The notes beneath the pieces are model-generated. The model was not told where the DNA came from. It did no database searches and worked only from the letters and a program-made list of their open reading frames with translations. From NCBI RefSeq assembly GCF_020073745.1, contig NZ_JAIRAU010000044.1, positions 124,001 through 188,000 on the forward strand: a DNA stretch of 64,000 bases, read 5' to 3'. The number at the start of each line of letters is the position of its first letter. Position 1 is the stretch's first letter. Made by a program: the position numbers and the translations under genes. Positions 15,815-25,418 of this stretch are shown piece by piece. This DNA is from Nannocystis pusilla. GTDB taxonomy: Bacteria > Myxococcota_A > Polyangia > Nannocystales > Nannocystaceae.

Positions 15815-17785
15815 TCACTGCGGGGTGATGATCACGTCGTTGATGAGCCGCACGTTCATGCCGGCGGGGTAGCCGTACGAGACGTTCTGCGTGATCGGCG
15901 TGGTATTCGGCGAACCCCAGCCCCAGATCCACATGCCGAAGCGACCGGCGCTCGAGATCTCGCGGCGACCGGTGGTGCAGCCGCCGACCGGCTGGAAGTT
16001 GCCGGTGCTGAGGTCGACGCGCGTCCACTCGTAGTCGCCGACGCCCTGCCAGCCGCCGACGACGCCGGCGCAGTCGAGCGTGACGTCCTCGAACACGTCG
16101 TCCTCCGTCTTGGTGCGCACGAGCACGAGGTTGGTCTCGGGGTAGGTCGGGTCGGTGAAGAACACGTAGCGCGGCAAGTACTGGTCGACCGGGACGCTGA
16201 TGACGTAGTCCGAGTCGCCGCGGCCGCTGAGGTTCGGCATCCAGGTCGAGCCGCTCATGTACGTGAACAGGAAGAACGGGTGGTCGTCGTCCTGGCTGCT
16301 GACGACGAACGGGGTGCTGGTGATGAACTCGACCTTGTCGCCGCGGCTGAGCGTCGCCGGGCCGCCGACGTCGGTGCTCCACGTCAGCTCGGTGCCGTCG
16401 ACGGCGCCGACGACCCGCCAGATCGCCGGCTCGTTGACGCGCGGGCGGTACATGACGCCGACGTACTCGCTGCCGAGCGCGCGGATCGGCGGGATCATCT
16501 GCTCGGCGTGATCGGAGTAGGCGGTGCCGACCGGGGCCTGCATGCCGGTGTGCCCGCCCATCAATCCGATCGGCTTGTCGGACTGGATCACGCTGCCGGT
16601 GAGCTCGGCGGTCTGGGTCAGCTGCGCGTGCTGGCCGGCGTCGAGCTTGAACTCGACGGGCACGCCGGCGGGGCTGCCCGGGATCCCGCCGCCGCCCGCC
16701 AGCGCGACGACCGGCTCGATCTTGACGGTGGTGTCGTCGTGGTGGGCGATGATGTTGGCCGAGGGCTGGCCGATCGAGGCCGGCAGCGAATTGATGACGA
16801 CGTAATTGGTGTCCCACGCGCTGGTCGGCAGCAGCAGCGAGGCGCCGGTGACGGCCGCGCTGCCGCCTCCGTACGGGTTGATCTGATAGGCGACGACCGG
16901 CACGTCGGAGCTGATCCGGAAGCTGTGCCCGAGACCGGTGCCGGCGACGTCGGCGCCCTGCGGCACCGCGCTGGCCACCGGGCACGGGGCCGAGCCCTGC
17001 TGCGGGTTGCCCTGCGGACCGGCGAGGAAGAGGATCGCGACCTCGCCCGGCGCGAGGCCGGCGACGGGGTCGTAGGGGCCGTACGACAAGCCCTGGCCCA
17101 TGCCGGTGGGGATCCGCGCGAAGGTGGCGATGTCGAGAGGCTGGCCCTGGCGCGTGACCGCCAGCTTGGCCGGGGTGTTCCAGGTGTTGGCCACGAACGC
17201 GGCGAAGCAGCGCGACTGCGGGCCGTCGTGGTGCTGCATGAAGGTGGCGTAGTACTCGCAACCGACCGACTGCTTGCTGTTCTCGGCCGCCTGACAGGCG
17301 TTGATGCAGCTGACGGTCTCGTCGTCGCAGCCGTCGGTGCCCTCGCACTCGAACACCAGCTCGCCCTCGCAGGTCTCGACGCCGTGCAGGTCGGGGCTGC
17401 ACTTGATGCACGAGCCGCCGCTGTCGGTGTTGGTCGCGCTCGGATCGACGGCGGTGGTGCCGGTGGTGCCGCTCGTGGTGGTGTCGAGCGTGGTGGTGCC
17501 GGTGGTGCCGTCGGTGGTGCTGCTCGTGGTGGTGCCGGTGGTCGGCAGCGGGCCGGTGGGGTCGCCCTCGGTGGCCGTGCCGGTGCCGGAGGCGTCCGTG
17601 CTCGCGTTCGTGGTGCCGGTCGTCGGCGGACCGTCCGTGCCCGTCTGGCCGGTGACCGAGGTCTGGGTGCTGGTGGCGTCCGTCGCGGCGCTCGAGTCGC
17701 CCCCGCAGGCGGCGAGGGCCGCCGACAGGACGATGGGCGCGCGAGGGCAGTGCGAACGAAGCGAATCAAACGACATGCGAGCCAT
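15815..17785 (-). CDS. IgGFc-binding-type surface lipoprotein
   Basis: 656 residues. A signal peptide ends in ALAAC. A linker of about 100 Thr/Ser/Gly residues follows, then a short Cys-rich part (SCIKCSPDLHGVETCEGE) and a large beta-rich domain that matches the IgGFc-binding N-terminal domain known from myxobacterial and animal proteins: PVVAYQINPYGGGSAAVTGA, ASLLLPTSAWDTNYVVIN and DGTELTWS. The protein should be anchored at the cell surface and held off by the linker; in bacteria the ligand is unknown. It is one of the larger members of the linker-lipoprotein set in this window. Confidence 0.8.
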   Translation of the reverse strand: MARMSFDSLRSHCPRAPIVLSAALAACGGDSSAATDATSTQTSVTGQTGTDGPPTTGTTNASTDASGTGTATEGDPTGPLPTTGTTTSSTTDGTTGTTTLDTTTSGTTGTTAVDPSATNTDSGGSCIKCSPDLHGVETCEGELVFECEGTDGCDDETVSCINACQAAENSKQSVGCEYYATFMQHHDGPQSRCFAAFVANTWNTPAKLAVTRQGQPLDIATFARIPTGMGQGLSYGPYDPVAGLAPGEVAILFLAGPQGNPQQGSAPCPVASAVPQGADVAGTGLGHSFRISSDVPVVAYQINPYGGGSAAVTGASLLLPTSAWDTNYVVINSLPASIGQPSANIIAHHDDTTVKIEPVVALAGGGGIPGSPAGVPVEFKLDAGQHAQLTQTAELTGSVIQSDKPIGLMGGHTGMQAPVGTAYSDHAEQMIPPIRALGSEYVGVMYRPRVNEPAIWRVVGAVDGTELTWSTDVGGPATLSRGDKVEFITSTPFVVSSQDDDHPFFLFTYMSGSTWMPNLSGRGDSDYVISVPVDQYLPRYVFFTDPTYPETNLVLVRTKTEDDVFEDVTLDCAGVVGGWQGVGDYEWTRVDLSTGNFQPVGGCTTGRREISSAGRFGMWIWGWGSPNTTPITQNVSYGYPAGMNVRLINDVIITPQ

Positions 17786-18029
17786 CCTACCAGCGACGTC
17801 GCGGTCGCTGGCGAACTGCTCGTGCGGCGCCGTCCGCGGACATCGCGAGCCGGCTCGTCAGCCGTGGCAGGCGATGAAACACACGCACCGAGCGACGGGT
17901 GCAGCGCGGATGCGGCGCGTTTTCGCCGGTGTCCGCGTGTCCGTCACGAGTCACGCGAATCGCGGCGCGCTCGCGACCATATGCACTTGAGGACAGGTTC
18001 TTCGCGCGGCCGAGCGCGAGCTCGACCGC

Positions 18030-19760
18030 TCACTCGGTGCGCGTGAGACCGACGGCGACGCCGTCGCGGCGAGGATCGGCGACGCCGACGAAGGTGCCGC
18101 CCTCGCGGCGGATCACGCCGACGTCGCCCACGTCCTCCGGGTCGTCGCGGAGGCCGTGGCCCCATTGCTTGAGCTTGGTGCGGACGGCCGCCGGCAGGCC
18201 GGGCTCCCAGCGCGCCTTGCGGTCACAGAGGTCGCTGAACACGCGCGGGAGGGCGACCGCCGGCTCGAGCTCGAGGCCGTACTCGAGCAGGTTGAGGAGC
18301 ACCTGCGCGACGGCGGCGATGATCCGCGGGCCGCCCGGCGAGCCGAGGGCGTAGACCGGCGCGCCGTCGCGGAACACCAGGGTCGGCGACATGCTGCTGA
18401 GCGGCCGCTTGTCGGGCGCGGGCGAGTTCGGGCGGCCGGGCCGCGGGTCGAAGTCGGTCAGCTGATTGTTGAGGAAGAAGCCGTAGCCGGGGAGCATCCG
18501 ACCGGTCCCGTAGTGCTGCTCGATGGAGGTGGTGAAGCTGACGAGGTTGCCCCAGCGATCGGCGACGTTGACGTGGGTGGTCTGCGGGTCGGCGCGCACG
18601 TCGTCGACGAGGTCCGCGGCCGCGGCCATCCCGCCGAGGTCGCCGGGGGGCAGCGGGCAGGTGTTGCCGTCGAGCTCGATCAGCGCCGCCCGCTTGGCGA
18701 TGTACTTCGGGTCCAGCCACGCCCCGAGATCGAGGGGGACGAATTCGGGGTCGCCGAGGTAGGCGTTGCGGTCGGCGAACGCGAGCTGCATCGCCTTCAT
18801 GACGAGGTGGTAACGCGCGCTCGAGCCGACGGCGTGCTTGCCGACGCCGACGGTCTCGAGTAGATCGAGGAATTGCAGCACCGTGATCCCGCCCGAGCTG
18901 GGCGGCGCGGCGGTGAAGAGCTCGTAATCGCCGTAGCGACCGGTGAGGGGCTCGTCGAAGGTGACCTCGTAGTTCTTGAGGTCGGCCAGCGTCATCTTGC
19001 CGCCGGCGGCCTTGACCTCGGCGACGAAGGCCTCGCCGATCTCGCCGCGGTAGAAGGCGTCGATGCCGTCGTCGGCGAGGGTCCTCATGGTCTCGGCGAG
19101 GTCGGGCTGGACCAGCAGGTCGCCGATCTGCAGCGGCTCGCCGTCGGGGAAGAACACGGCGCTCGCGATGGGGTTCTCGGTCAGGATGGCGCCGTGCTCG
19201 GCGAGGCTGTCGGCGAGCAGCTTGGTGACGACCACGCCGTGCTCGGCCAGCGCGATCGAGGGCTCGATGAGGGCGGCGAGCGAGCGGGTGCCGAACTCGT
19301 CGAGCGCCGCCTGCAGGCCGGCGAGCGCGCCCGGGACCCCGACCGCGACCCCGAGCGTGCGCCGCAGCTCGAACGGCACCGGCTTGCCGTCCGGCTGCAG
19401 GAACATGCCGGCCTTGGCCTTCGCGGGGGCGCGCTCGCGGCTGTCGATGACGGTGACGCTCTTCGTGTCGGCGTCGTAGATCATCATGAAGCCGCCGCCG
19501 CCGATGCCGGAGTAGCCCGGCTCGGCGACGCCGAGCGCGAACTGCATGGCGACCGCGGCGTCGACGGCGTTGCCGCCGTCGGCGAGGACCGCCGCGCCGA
19601 CCCGCGCGGCGTCGTTGTTCGACGAGACGACCATCCCGTCCTCGCCGCCGACGATCGGCCCGATCGAGGTGACCATCGTCGGCTTCGCCTCGGCCGCGGC
19701 GGTCGCGGAGGCGAGGGCGAGGCAGACGGTCGACATTGTGCAGAGGAGGCGTGCGCGCAT
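18030..19760 (-). CDS. ggt: Gamma-glutamyltransferase
   Basis: 576 residues from the ATG at 19760, which has GGAG five bases upstream; an upstream in-frame ATG at 19796 lacks this. A Sec signal peptide (RARLLCTMSTVCLALASATAAA) exports it. The enzyme cleaves the gamma-glutamyl bond of glutathione and related peptides. Family features are NNDAARVGAAVLADGGNAVD, SGIGGGGFM, ERAPA, and the autocleavage site before the nucleophile Thr in PQTTHVNVADRWGNLVS; SSMSPTLVF and GSPGGPRII bind the substrate in the small subunit. Length and order are normal, so it should be active in the periplasm or outside. Confidence 0.93.
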   Translation of the reverse strand: MRARLLCTMSTVCLALASATAAAEAKPTMVTSIGPIVGGEDGMVVSSNNDAARVGAAVLADGGNAVDAAVAMQFALGVAEPGYSGIGGGGFMMIYDADTKSVTVIDSRERAPAKAKAGMFLQPDGKPVPFELRRTLGVAVGVPGALAGLQAALDEFGTRSLAALIEPSIALAEHGVVVTKLLADSLAEHGAILTENPIASAVFFPDGEPLQIGDLLVQPDLAETMRTLADDGIDAFYRGEIGEAFVAEVKAAGGKMTLADLKNYEVTFDEPLTGRYGDYELFTAAPPSSGGITVLQFLDLLETVGVGKHAVGSSARYHLVMKAMQLAFADRNAYLGDPEFVPLDLGAWLDPKYIAKRAALIELDGNTCPLPPGDLGGMAAAADLVDDVRADPQTTHVNVADRWGNLVSFTTSIEQHYGTGRMLPGYGFFLNNQLTDFDPRPGRPNSPAPDKRPLSSMSPTLVFRDGAPVYALGSPGGPRIIAAVAQVLLNLLEYGLELEPAVALPRVFSDLCDRKARWEPGLPAAVRTKLKQWGHGLRDDPEDVGDVGVIRREGGTFVGVADPRRDGVAVGLTRTE

Positions 19761-19967
19761 GCGGGCTCCGTTCGACGCGGCGGTCGGTGGTAGCAATGGT
19801 GATGCCGCGCCGACCGAGGCGCCGACGCGAGAGGCGCTACCATGACATGCGGCGCGGCCCCGGCAACCGGCGCGCCGAGGCGCGGCCGCCGGGTCGCCGA
19901 CCGACGCATGGGGATGCGGCCATTCGCCGGCGAGCGTGCCCTGTGATGATTGGCGGCCGTCGCCGGC

Positions 19968-21542
19968 TCAGGCGCGGCGAGGCCGGCGGCGACGCACCGC
20001 CGCGAGGGCCAGGAGCACCAGCGGACCGCCGAGCGGCGAGCCGCTGCGGCAGCCGCAGCCGCCGTCGTCGTCCTGCTCGGGCGAGGTGTCGCCGGCGCTG
20101 GCGCTGCCCGGTTCGGTGGCGGCGCCGGTGGTGTCGTCGGTCGTCGGGGCGCTGTCGGTCGCGCTGCCCGGACTGCCGGTGGTCGGGTCGTCGGTGGCGC
20201 CGGACGTCGGCAGGTCGCCGGTGGTCGGATCGCCGCCCGTCGGGTCGCCGGTGGTGGTGTCGCCGCCGGTGGGATCGCCGGTGGTCGACGGCTCGTCGCC
20301 GCCGGTCTCGGCCGGCAGGCCGCCGTTGCAGCCGTCGCCGTCGTACTCGATCGCGCCGATGTCGGGCGTGCCGTCGTCGCGGAGGTTGCCGCAGTAGTCG
20401 TCGGTGACGTCGGGCACCGCGAGGCCGAGGTCGACGATGGCGGCGCCGTCGACGAGCGTGAAGTCCTGCGCGGCGGGGTCGACGAACCACGCGGCGAATT
20501 GCTCGAGGGTGGCCTCGACGAGGTTGTTCTGCTTGTCGGTGACGGCGCCGTCGCGGTCGCGGATCTTGCCCATCAGGAGGTTGTTGTGGACGACGCCGGT
20601 GGTCTCGGCGAAGCGCATGTCGATGCCGGCGGTGTTGTAGAGGGTGTTGTTGAGGATCTTCGAGTCGGCGCCGGCGTTGATGTAGATGCCGACGTCGGCG
20701 GGGCAGTTGAGGACGATGTTGTTGCGGACGATGCCTCGCTCGTGCTCCGGCTTGCAGGCGCCGTCCTCGCAGATCATGTCGGGCCCCGAGCCGCCGCCGC
20801 CGAGCGACAGGCCGAGCCGCACCTGGCCGCTGTGGAGCAGCTCGCAGACGACGAGGTTGCGCTCGATGAGGCCGTCCTTGGAGTGACCCTTGAGGAAGGC
20901 GGCGTAGCTGATGTTGTCGCCGCCGCCCTTGGCGTGGTCGTGGATGAAGTTGCCGCGGAGGATCCACCGCTGGCCGCCGACCACGTCGATCGGGGTGACC
21001 GGGTTGCCGGTGTCGCGCGGCGCGGGGTTGAAGAACTCGTTGTACTCGACGACGACGTCGTCGGGGTGCACGTAGCTCATGCCGGGCCCGATCGGCTCGC
21101 CGTTGCCCTTGATCATGGCGTTGAAGCCGTGCAGCCGGTTGCGGACGATGTGGGTGTTGCTGGCGTCGCCGGTGACGTGGAAGGCGTGCTCGCAGTCGCT
21201 GTCGGCGGCGCAGATGCCCTCGATGTCGAGGCCCTCGAACACCCACCAGGGGGCGCGCACGTGGAAGCCCTCGAGCGCGTCGAAGCGCAGCTTGGCGGCG
21301 CCGGGCTCGGCGGCGCGGACGGTGATCGGGGCGTCGGCGGTGCCGGGCGTCTCGCAGGCGATCTTGTTCTGGTGCACCTCGTAGTCGCCGGCGGCGAGGA
21401 CGATCGTGTCGCCCGGCTGGGCGGCGGCGATGGCCTGCAAGAGCGCGTCGACGTCGGCCACCGGCACGTCGGCGGCCCGAGCGGTGGCGCCGGCGAGCGC
21501 GGTGAAGAGGAGCGATGAAACAACGAGAAGCGAGCGATGCAT
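19968..21542 (-). CDS. Parallel beta-helix protein with MYXO-CTERM sorting tail
   Basis: 524 residues. A signal peptide (SLLVVSSLLFTALAGATARA) is followed by a right-handed parallel beta-helix of about 370 residues with repeated turns such as DVVVEYNEFFNP, GLIERNLVVCE, GIVRNNIVLNCP, SKILNNTLYNTAG and GVVHNNLLMGK, as in polysaccharide lyases and PbH1 proteins. Then come a Thr/Gly/Asp-rich linker and the tail GCGCRSGS, a hydrophobic helix and an Arg cluster, the MYXO-CTERM signal recognised by a myxosortase-type system. It is likely attached at the surface and may bind or cut a polymer; no catalytic residues are identified. A paralogue of the same length lies at 58739. Confidence 0.85.
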   Translation of the reverse strand: MHRSLLVVSSLLFTALAGATARAADVPVADVDALLQAIAAAQPGDTIVLAAGDYEVHQNKIACETPGTADAPITVRAAEPGAAKLRFDALEGFHVRAPWWVFEGLDIEGICAADSDCEHAFHVTGDASNTHIVRNRLHGFNAMIKGNGEPIGPGMSYVHPDDVVVEYNEFFNPAPRDTGNPVTPIDVVGGQRWILRGNFIHDHAKGGGDNISYAAFLKGHSKDGLIERNLVVCELLHSGQVRLGLSLGGGGSGPDMICEDGACKPEHERGIVRNNIVLNCPADVGIYINAGADSKILNNTLYNTAGIDMRFAETTGVVHNNLLMGKIRDRDGAVTDKQNNLVEATLEQFAAWFVDPAAQDFTLVDGAAIVDLGLAVPDVTDDYCGNLRDDGTPDIGAIEYDGDGCNGGLPAETGGDEPSTTGDPTGGDTTTGDPTGGDPTTGDLPTSGATDDPTTGSPGSATDSAPTTDDTTGAATEPGSASAGDTSPEQDDDGGCGCRSGSPLGGPLVLLALAAVRRRRPRRA

Positions 21543-21721
21543 GGCGCGACGGTAGCACCGCGCCGGGGCGCGGTTGCGGACGCGAGCTCGTGAAATTGCT
21601 CGTCGCCCGCGGGCCCCTCGATCCGAGGAGCACCCGCGCGCGATGCACCGGCGTCCGCGTCGTGAGCGAGTGGCCGGCGCGCGCCGTTGCGGCGCGCCGA
21701 CGAGCGTGGCATCCTGCCGCG

Positions 21722-22207
21722 ATGCGCGACCTCTGCCGCTGCCTCGTCCTCGCGCTGGCGTGCGCGTGCAACCCGACCGACGACACGAAGACAGGCAGTG
21801 GGTCGAGTACGTCGGGCGGTACGAGCACGACGGACGGGACGGGCAGCGGGTCGGGGTCGGAGTCGACGGGGACGACCGCGCCCACCTCGGGCGACGATCC
21901 CGCCTGCGCCGGCGATTACCTGTGCTTCGGCGCCGACGCGGCGGATTGCGAAGACGATCGATGCTGCGTCGCCGCGTTCGGGCGCCGGTACGAGCAGGAC
22001 GGCGACGCCTGGTGCCTGCACGCCGAACAGGAGTACGTCGGCTGCGCCCACAAATACAACAGCGCCCCGTGCGATCACACCGGCACGATCCAATGCGTCG
22101 ACATGGACGACCATGAGTATTTCGCCGAGCTCGAGTCGGAGTGCTTCCCCCACTCGTGCCTGGTCGGCGTGCCACCAGCGGCCGATGCGGCCGTCTGCGG
22201 CGGTTGA
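21722..22207 (+). CDS. Small Cys-rich lipoprotein with Ser/Thr/Gly linker
   Basis: 161 residues. The signal peptide MRDLCRCLVLALACAC carries the lipobox, followed by a linker of about 40 Ser/Thr/Gly residues and a domain of about 100 residues with ten or more cysteines (YLCFGADAADCEDDRCC, YVGCAHKYNSAPC). No family recognised. It is divergent from the MYXO-CTERM beta-helix gene, with 179 bases between. Confidence 0.7.
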   Translation: MRDLCRCLVLALACACNPTDDTKTGSGSSTSGGTSTTDGTGSGSGSESTGTTAPTSGDDPACAGDYLCFGADAADCEDDRCCVAAFGRRYEQDGDAWCLHAEQEYVGCAHKYNSAPCDHTGTIQCVDMDDHEYFAELESECFPHSCLVGVPPAADAAVCGG

Positions 22208-22339
22208 GCGGCGCAGGTCCGCCCTTCCTCCCGCTGGGAGCACCCTCCAGGCGCGATTCTACCCCGGACTTCTGGTGTTTTCAGCCCGGCGGCACTAACC
22301 TCCTGAGCCCCGCCGGCGAGGCCGCCGCGAGGTCGGGTC

Positions 22340-25300
22340 ATGGCGAAGCAACGCGACAGGCAAGGGCTGCGGCCGGTGCAGGACGTCGTCGGACGGCTGC
22401 GCTTCGACCCGGTGTTCGACGCGCGCCGGTTCGTGGTCGGCTACGAGGAGCGGTTCGCGGGGGTGCGCGAGGCGCCGCTGGCCGATTTCCTCGCCGGCGA
22501 CAACGAGATCCCGTGGCACCGGATCTTCTTCATCAAGGCCGGCGAGCTGGTGGTGTGGGACCGGCGGGCGCGCATCGATCTGGTCTTCGGGTCAGGTGAC
22601 AGCGCGGCCGCCGATCACCCGGCGATCGCCCGCGCGTGCGCGCCGGCGCCGACGGTCGCGCCGGCCCCGGCGGCGCGGCGCGGGAAGGCGCGCGCGGGGG
22701 CTGCCCCGGCGGCGTTCACGACCCGGCCGTGCTGGCGCTACGAGCCGACGCGCGGGGCGTGGCTGCCGGTCGCGGCGGCCGGGCTGGCCGAGGCGCGGGT
22801 CGAGTCGCTGCAGGTCGCGACCTACAACGTGCTGTTCGACCTCTACGAGCCCGAGCAGCTGTACAGCGAGCGGCGCACGCCGGCCTGCCTCGAGCTGCTG
22901 CGCGAGCGCGACGCCGACGTCATCGCGCTGCAAGAGGTGACGCCGACGCTGTGGGCGGCGCTGCTGGCGGCGCCGTGGGTGCAGGCGAATTACCACGTGT
23001 CCGAAGGGCCAGACGCCGAGGGGCTGGTGCCGTACGGGCAGGTGCTGCTGTCGCGCTGGCCGCTGGCGGTCGAGGTGCACGCGTTCTCGCCGCGCAAGCG
23101 GCTGGTGGTGGGCCGGCTCGCGCTCGCGGGCCGTCGCCTGGCGATCGCTGCGGTGCATTTGACGAGCAACCGCCACGACGACGCCGATCGCCGCCGGGCC
23201 GAGCAGCTCGGGGTGCTGGCCGAGCGGCTGGCTCGCGCCGACGTCGACGACGCGCTGGTCCTCGGCGACCTCAACTTCGGCGACGGCGAGGAGGACGCCC
23301 AGATGGCGCGCGCCGGCCTCGTCGACGTGTGGCGCGAGGTCCATCCGCACCACCCGGGCTTCACCTTCGACCCGGTCGCCAACCCGCTGGCGGCGCTGGC
23401 GACCCGCAGCGGCCGGGCGGCCCGCTTCGACCGCGTGCTGCTGCGCTCGCCGGCGGGGGCGCTGGCGGCCATCGACGCGACGCTGTTCGGGGACAGGCCC
23501 TTCGGGACAGGTCCCGAAGGACAGCCGATGTTCGCGTCGGACCACTTCGGCGTGTGCGCGCTGCTGCAGGTGGTCGAGGGCGCCGAGGCTGCCGCGCGGC
23601 GGGCCCGGCTGGCCGAGGCGGCGCCGGTGCACCGCAGCGCGCTGGTGGTGATCCCGCCGGAGTCGGCGTGGCCGGCGATCGAGGCGATCCGCGCCTGGCA
23701 CGACCCGAGCCACGAGCGCTGGATGCCGCACATCAATTTGGTGTACGGGTTCGTGCCCGAGGCGCTGTTCGCCGACGCGGCCGCGGCGCTGGAGCCGGCG
23801 CTGCGCGGGCTGCTGCCGCTGCGCGTGCGCCTCGAGGGCCTGCGCCGCTTCGACCACCGCGGCAGCACGACGGTGTGGCTCGAGCCGATCAGCGACCCGC
23901 CCGGCGCGCTGCAGGCCCTGCAGGCGGCCGCGGCGGCGCTGTTCCCCCTGTGCGACGAGCAGTCGTCGCGCGGGCCCGGCTTCACGCCGCACCTGACGAT
24001 CGCCAAGCTGAGCGGGAGCGAGGCCGAGATCGCGGCCGCGGTCGCGCGCTGGGACAAGGAGCTGGCGCCGATCTGCTTCACGGTCGAGGCGGTCCACCTG
24101 ATCAGCCGCCGCGACGAGGCGCCTTTCGAGATCCGCGCGACGGTTCCGGATGTTTTCCAGGGACATGTCGTAGAGGACATGTCGGTCGTGACGCTGCCGC
24201 CGTGGGCGGTGCTGCCGTCGCCGGCGCACGCGCGGGTGGTGGCGGCGTTCGCCCGCGCGGGCGCGGCGGTGGTCGAGTCGTCGCACGTGCACGTGGTCGG
24301 ATCGGCGCGGCTCGGCGTGGCCCGCCCCGACGCCGACCTCGACCTGGTGTGGGCCGGGCCCGAGGGCGTGAGGGAGGAGCTGTTCGCGGCGCTGACGCGG
24401 CGGCTGGCGGACGCGGGGGCGCTGCAGGCGGTGCGCACGGTGACGAGCGCGGGGCTACCTGTCCTGAAGTGCAGCTTCGAGGGGATCGCGGTCGACCTGC
24501 AGTACGCGGGGCTGCCGGCGTGGCTGCACGCGCGCGAGCTGGCGGCGCTGGAGCCCGAGGCGCTGGCCGGGCTCGACGAGGCCAGCCGCCGGGCCGCGCT
24601 CGGGTGCGTGGACGCCGACGCGCTGGCCCGCCTGGTCGCGGAGAAGCTCGACGTCGCGGTGTTCCGCGCGACGCTGGCCGAGGTGCGGCGGTGGGCGCGG
24701 GCGCGGCAGCTCGACGCAGGGGCGTGGGGGCTGCTCGGCGGGTACACGTGGGCGCTCGTGGTCGGCTTCACGGTGCGGGCGGCGATCGACGCGGGGGTGC
24801 CGGCCGAGCCCGCGGCGCTGTTGCGGCACTTTTTTGAAACGCTGGCCGCGCGGGCGCCGGGCGAGCCGATCGCGTTCGGGCCGCTGCCGGCGGCGAAGGG
24901 CGGGCGCAGGCCGCCGTGGCCGATCTTCACGCCGACGCCGCCGGTGTTCAACTCGGCGCGCGGGGTGACGCGCTCGACGCTGGCGCTGCTCCACGCGGAG
25001 CTGCGGCGCGGGCACGCCTGCGACGCGGCGGAGTTGATGGCGGCGGTCGATCCGGCGGCGGAGTCGCGGCGGGTCGAGCTGACGGTGCGGGCGGCGGGGC
25101 CGGAGCTGGCGATCTGCGTCGGCTGGCTCGAGGGACAGGCGGTGGGGTGGATCCTCGCGCTCGAGGGGGCGGGGGCGCGGGTGCGGCCGTACCCGCGACC
25201 GCTGCACGGCGAGGCGGGCGAGATGACGTGGGTGCTCGGGGTCGACGGGGGAGACGCGACGGGAATCGTGGCAGTCGGCGAGGCGATCGCGGGGGCGTTC

Positions 25301-25360
25301 GCTGGCTGGGAGGAGCGTCCGGGCGGGGCTGAATTGACGGCGCGGTTCGTCGACGGGTGA
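22340..25360 (+). CDS. Multidomain RNA-repair-type protein: MJ1316/DUF504, EEP nuclease, 2H phosphoesterase, poly(A)-polymerase-like
   Basis: 1006 residues. Residues 1-85: MJ1316/DUF504 domain with NEIPWHRIFFIK, thought to recognise cyclic-phosphate RNA ends. Residues about 155-412: endonuclease/exonuclease/phosphatase domain with Asn163, Glu199, His273, Asp310, Asn312 and SDH at 400-402. Residues about 432-610: 2H phosphoesterase with His464 (MPHINLVYG) and His551 (TPHLTIAK). Residues about 620-1006: nucleotidyltransferase of the eukaryotic nuclear PAP type, with GSARLGV and catalytic DLD (666-668), a third Asp in GIAVDLQYA, LGGYTWALVV, and PIFTPTPPVFNSARG. All catalytic residues are kept. 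Together these could detect, trim, open and re-tail damaged RNA. Two hairpin elements lie within the reading frame. Stands alone. Confidence 0.88.
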   Translation: MAKQRDRQGLRPVQDVVGRLRFDPVFDARRFVVGYEERFAGVREAPLADFLAGDNEIPWHRIFFIKAGELVVWDRRARIDLVFGSGDSAAADHPAIARACAPAPTVAPAPAARRGKARAGAAPAAFTTRPCWRYEPTRGAWLPVAAAGLAEARVESLQVATYNVLFDLYEPEQLYSERRTPACLELLRERDADVIALQEVTPTLWAALLAAPWVQANYHVSEGPDAEGLVPYGQVLLSRWPLAVEVHAFSPRKRLVVGRLALAGRRLAIAAVHLTSNRHDDADRRRAEQLGVLAERLARADVDDALVLGDLNFGDGEEDAQMARAGLVDVWREVHPHHPGFTFDPVANPLAALATRSGRAARFDRVLLRSPAGALAAIDATLFGDRPFGTGPEGQPMFASDHFGVCALLQVVEGAEAAARRARLAEAAPVHRSALVVIPPESAWPAIEAIRAWHDPSHERWMPHINLVYGFVPEALFADAAAALEPALRGLLPLRVRLEGLRRFDHRGSTTVWLEPISDPPGALQALQAAAAALFPLCDEQSSRGPGFTPHLTIAKLSGSEAEIAAAVARWDKELAPICFTVEAVHLISRRDEAPFEIRATVPDVFQGHVVEDMSVVTLPPWAVLPSPAHARVVAAFARAGAAVVESSHVHVVGSARLGVARPDADLDLVWAGPEGVREELFAALTRRLADAGALQAVRTVTSAGLPVLKCSFEGIAVDLQYAGLPAWLHARELAALEPEALAGLDEASRRAALGCVDADALARLVAEKLDVAVFRATLAEVRRWARARQLDAGAWGLLGGYTWALVVGFTVRAAIDAGVPAEPAALLRHFFETLAARAPGEPIAFGPLPAAKGGRRPPWPIFTPTPPVFNSARGVTRSTLALLHAELRRGHACDAAELMAAVDPAAESRRVELTVRAAGPELAICVGWLEGQAVGWILALEGAGARVRPYPRPLHGEAGEMTWVLGVDGGDATGIVAVGEAIAGAFAGWEERPGGAELTARFVDG
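23495..23524. repeat. Two overlapping hairpin elements inside the EEP domain
   Basis: AGGCCC-TTCG-GGACAG (23495-23510) overlaps AGGTCC-CGAA-GGACAG (23509-23524). The centre also gives a perfect 10-2-10 palindrome CCTTCGGGAC-AG-GTCCCGAAGG (23499-23520). In the protein this encodes the loop GDRPFGTGPEGQP before the conserved SDH motif, so the element has been accepted in a surface loop. Confidence 0.5.
24165..24180. repeat. Hairpin element in the linker between two domains
   Basis: ATGTCG-TAGA-GGACAT, followed by a second ATGTC 14 bases later. It is read in frame as part of QGHVVEDMSVV, exactly between the 2H phosphoesterase and the poly(A)-polymerase-like domain of the RNA-repair protein. Confidence 0.5.
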
Positions 25361-25367
25361 GCGCAGA

Positions 25368-25418
25368 CAAAGGCGTGCTGCGCGAGGTGCTGCGCCTCGC
25401 CAGCGGGCTGCGCCTTTG
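25368..25418 (+). terminator. Structured terminator after the RNA-repair gene
   Basis: CAAAGGCG (25368-25375) pairs with CGCCTTTG (25411-25418), and between them GCGAGG pairs with CCTCGC. The structure begins eight bases after the stop codon. It has no T-tract. Confidence 0.45.
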
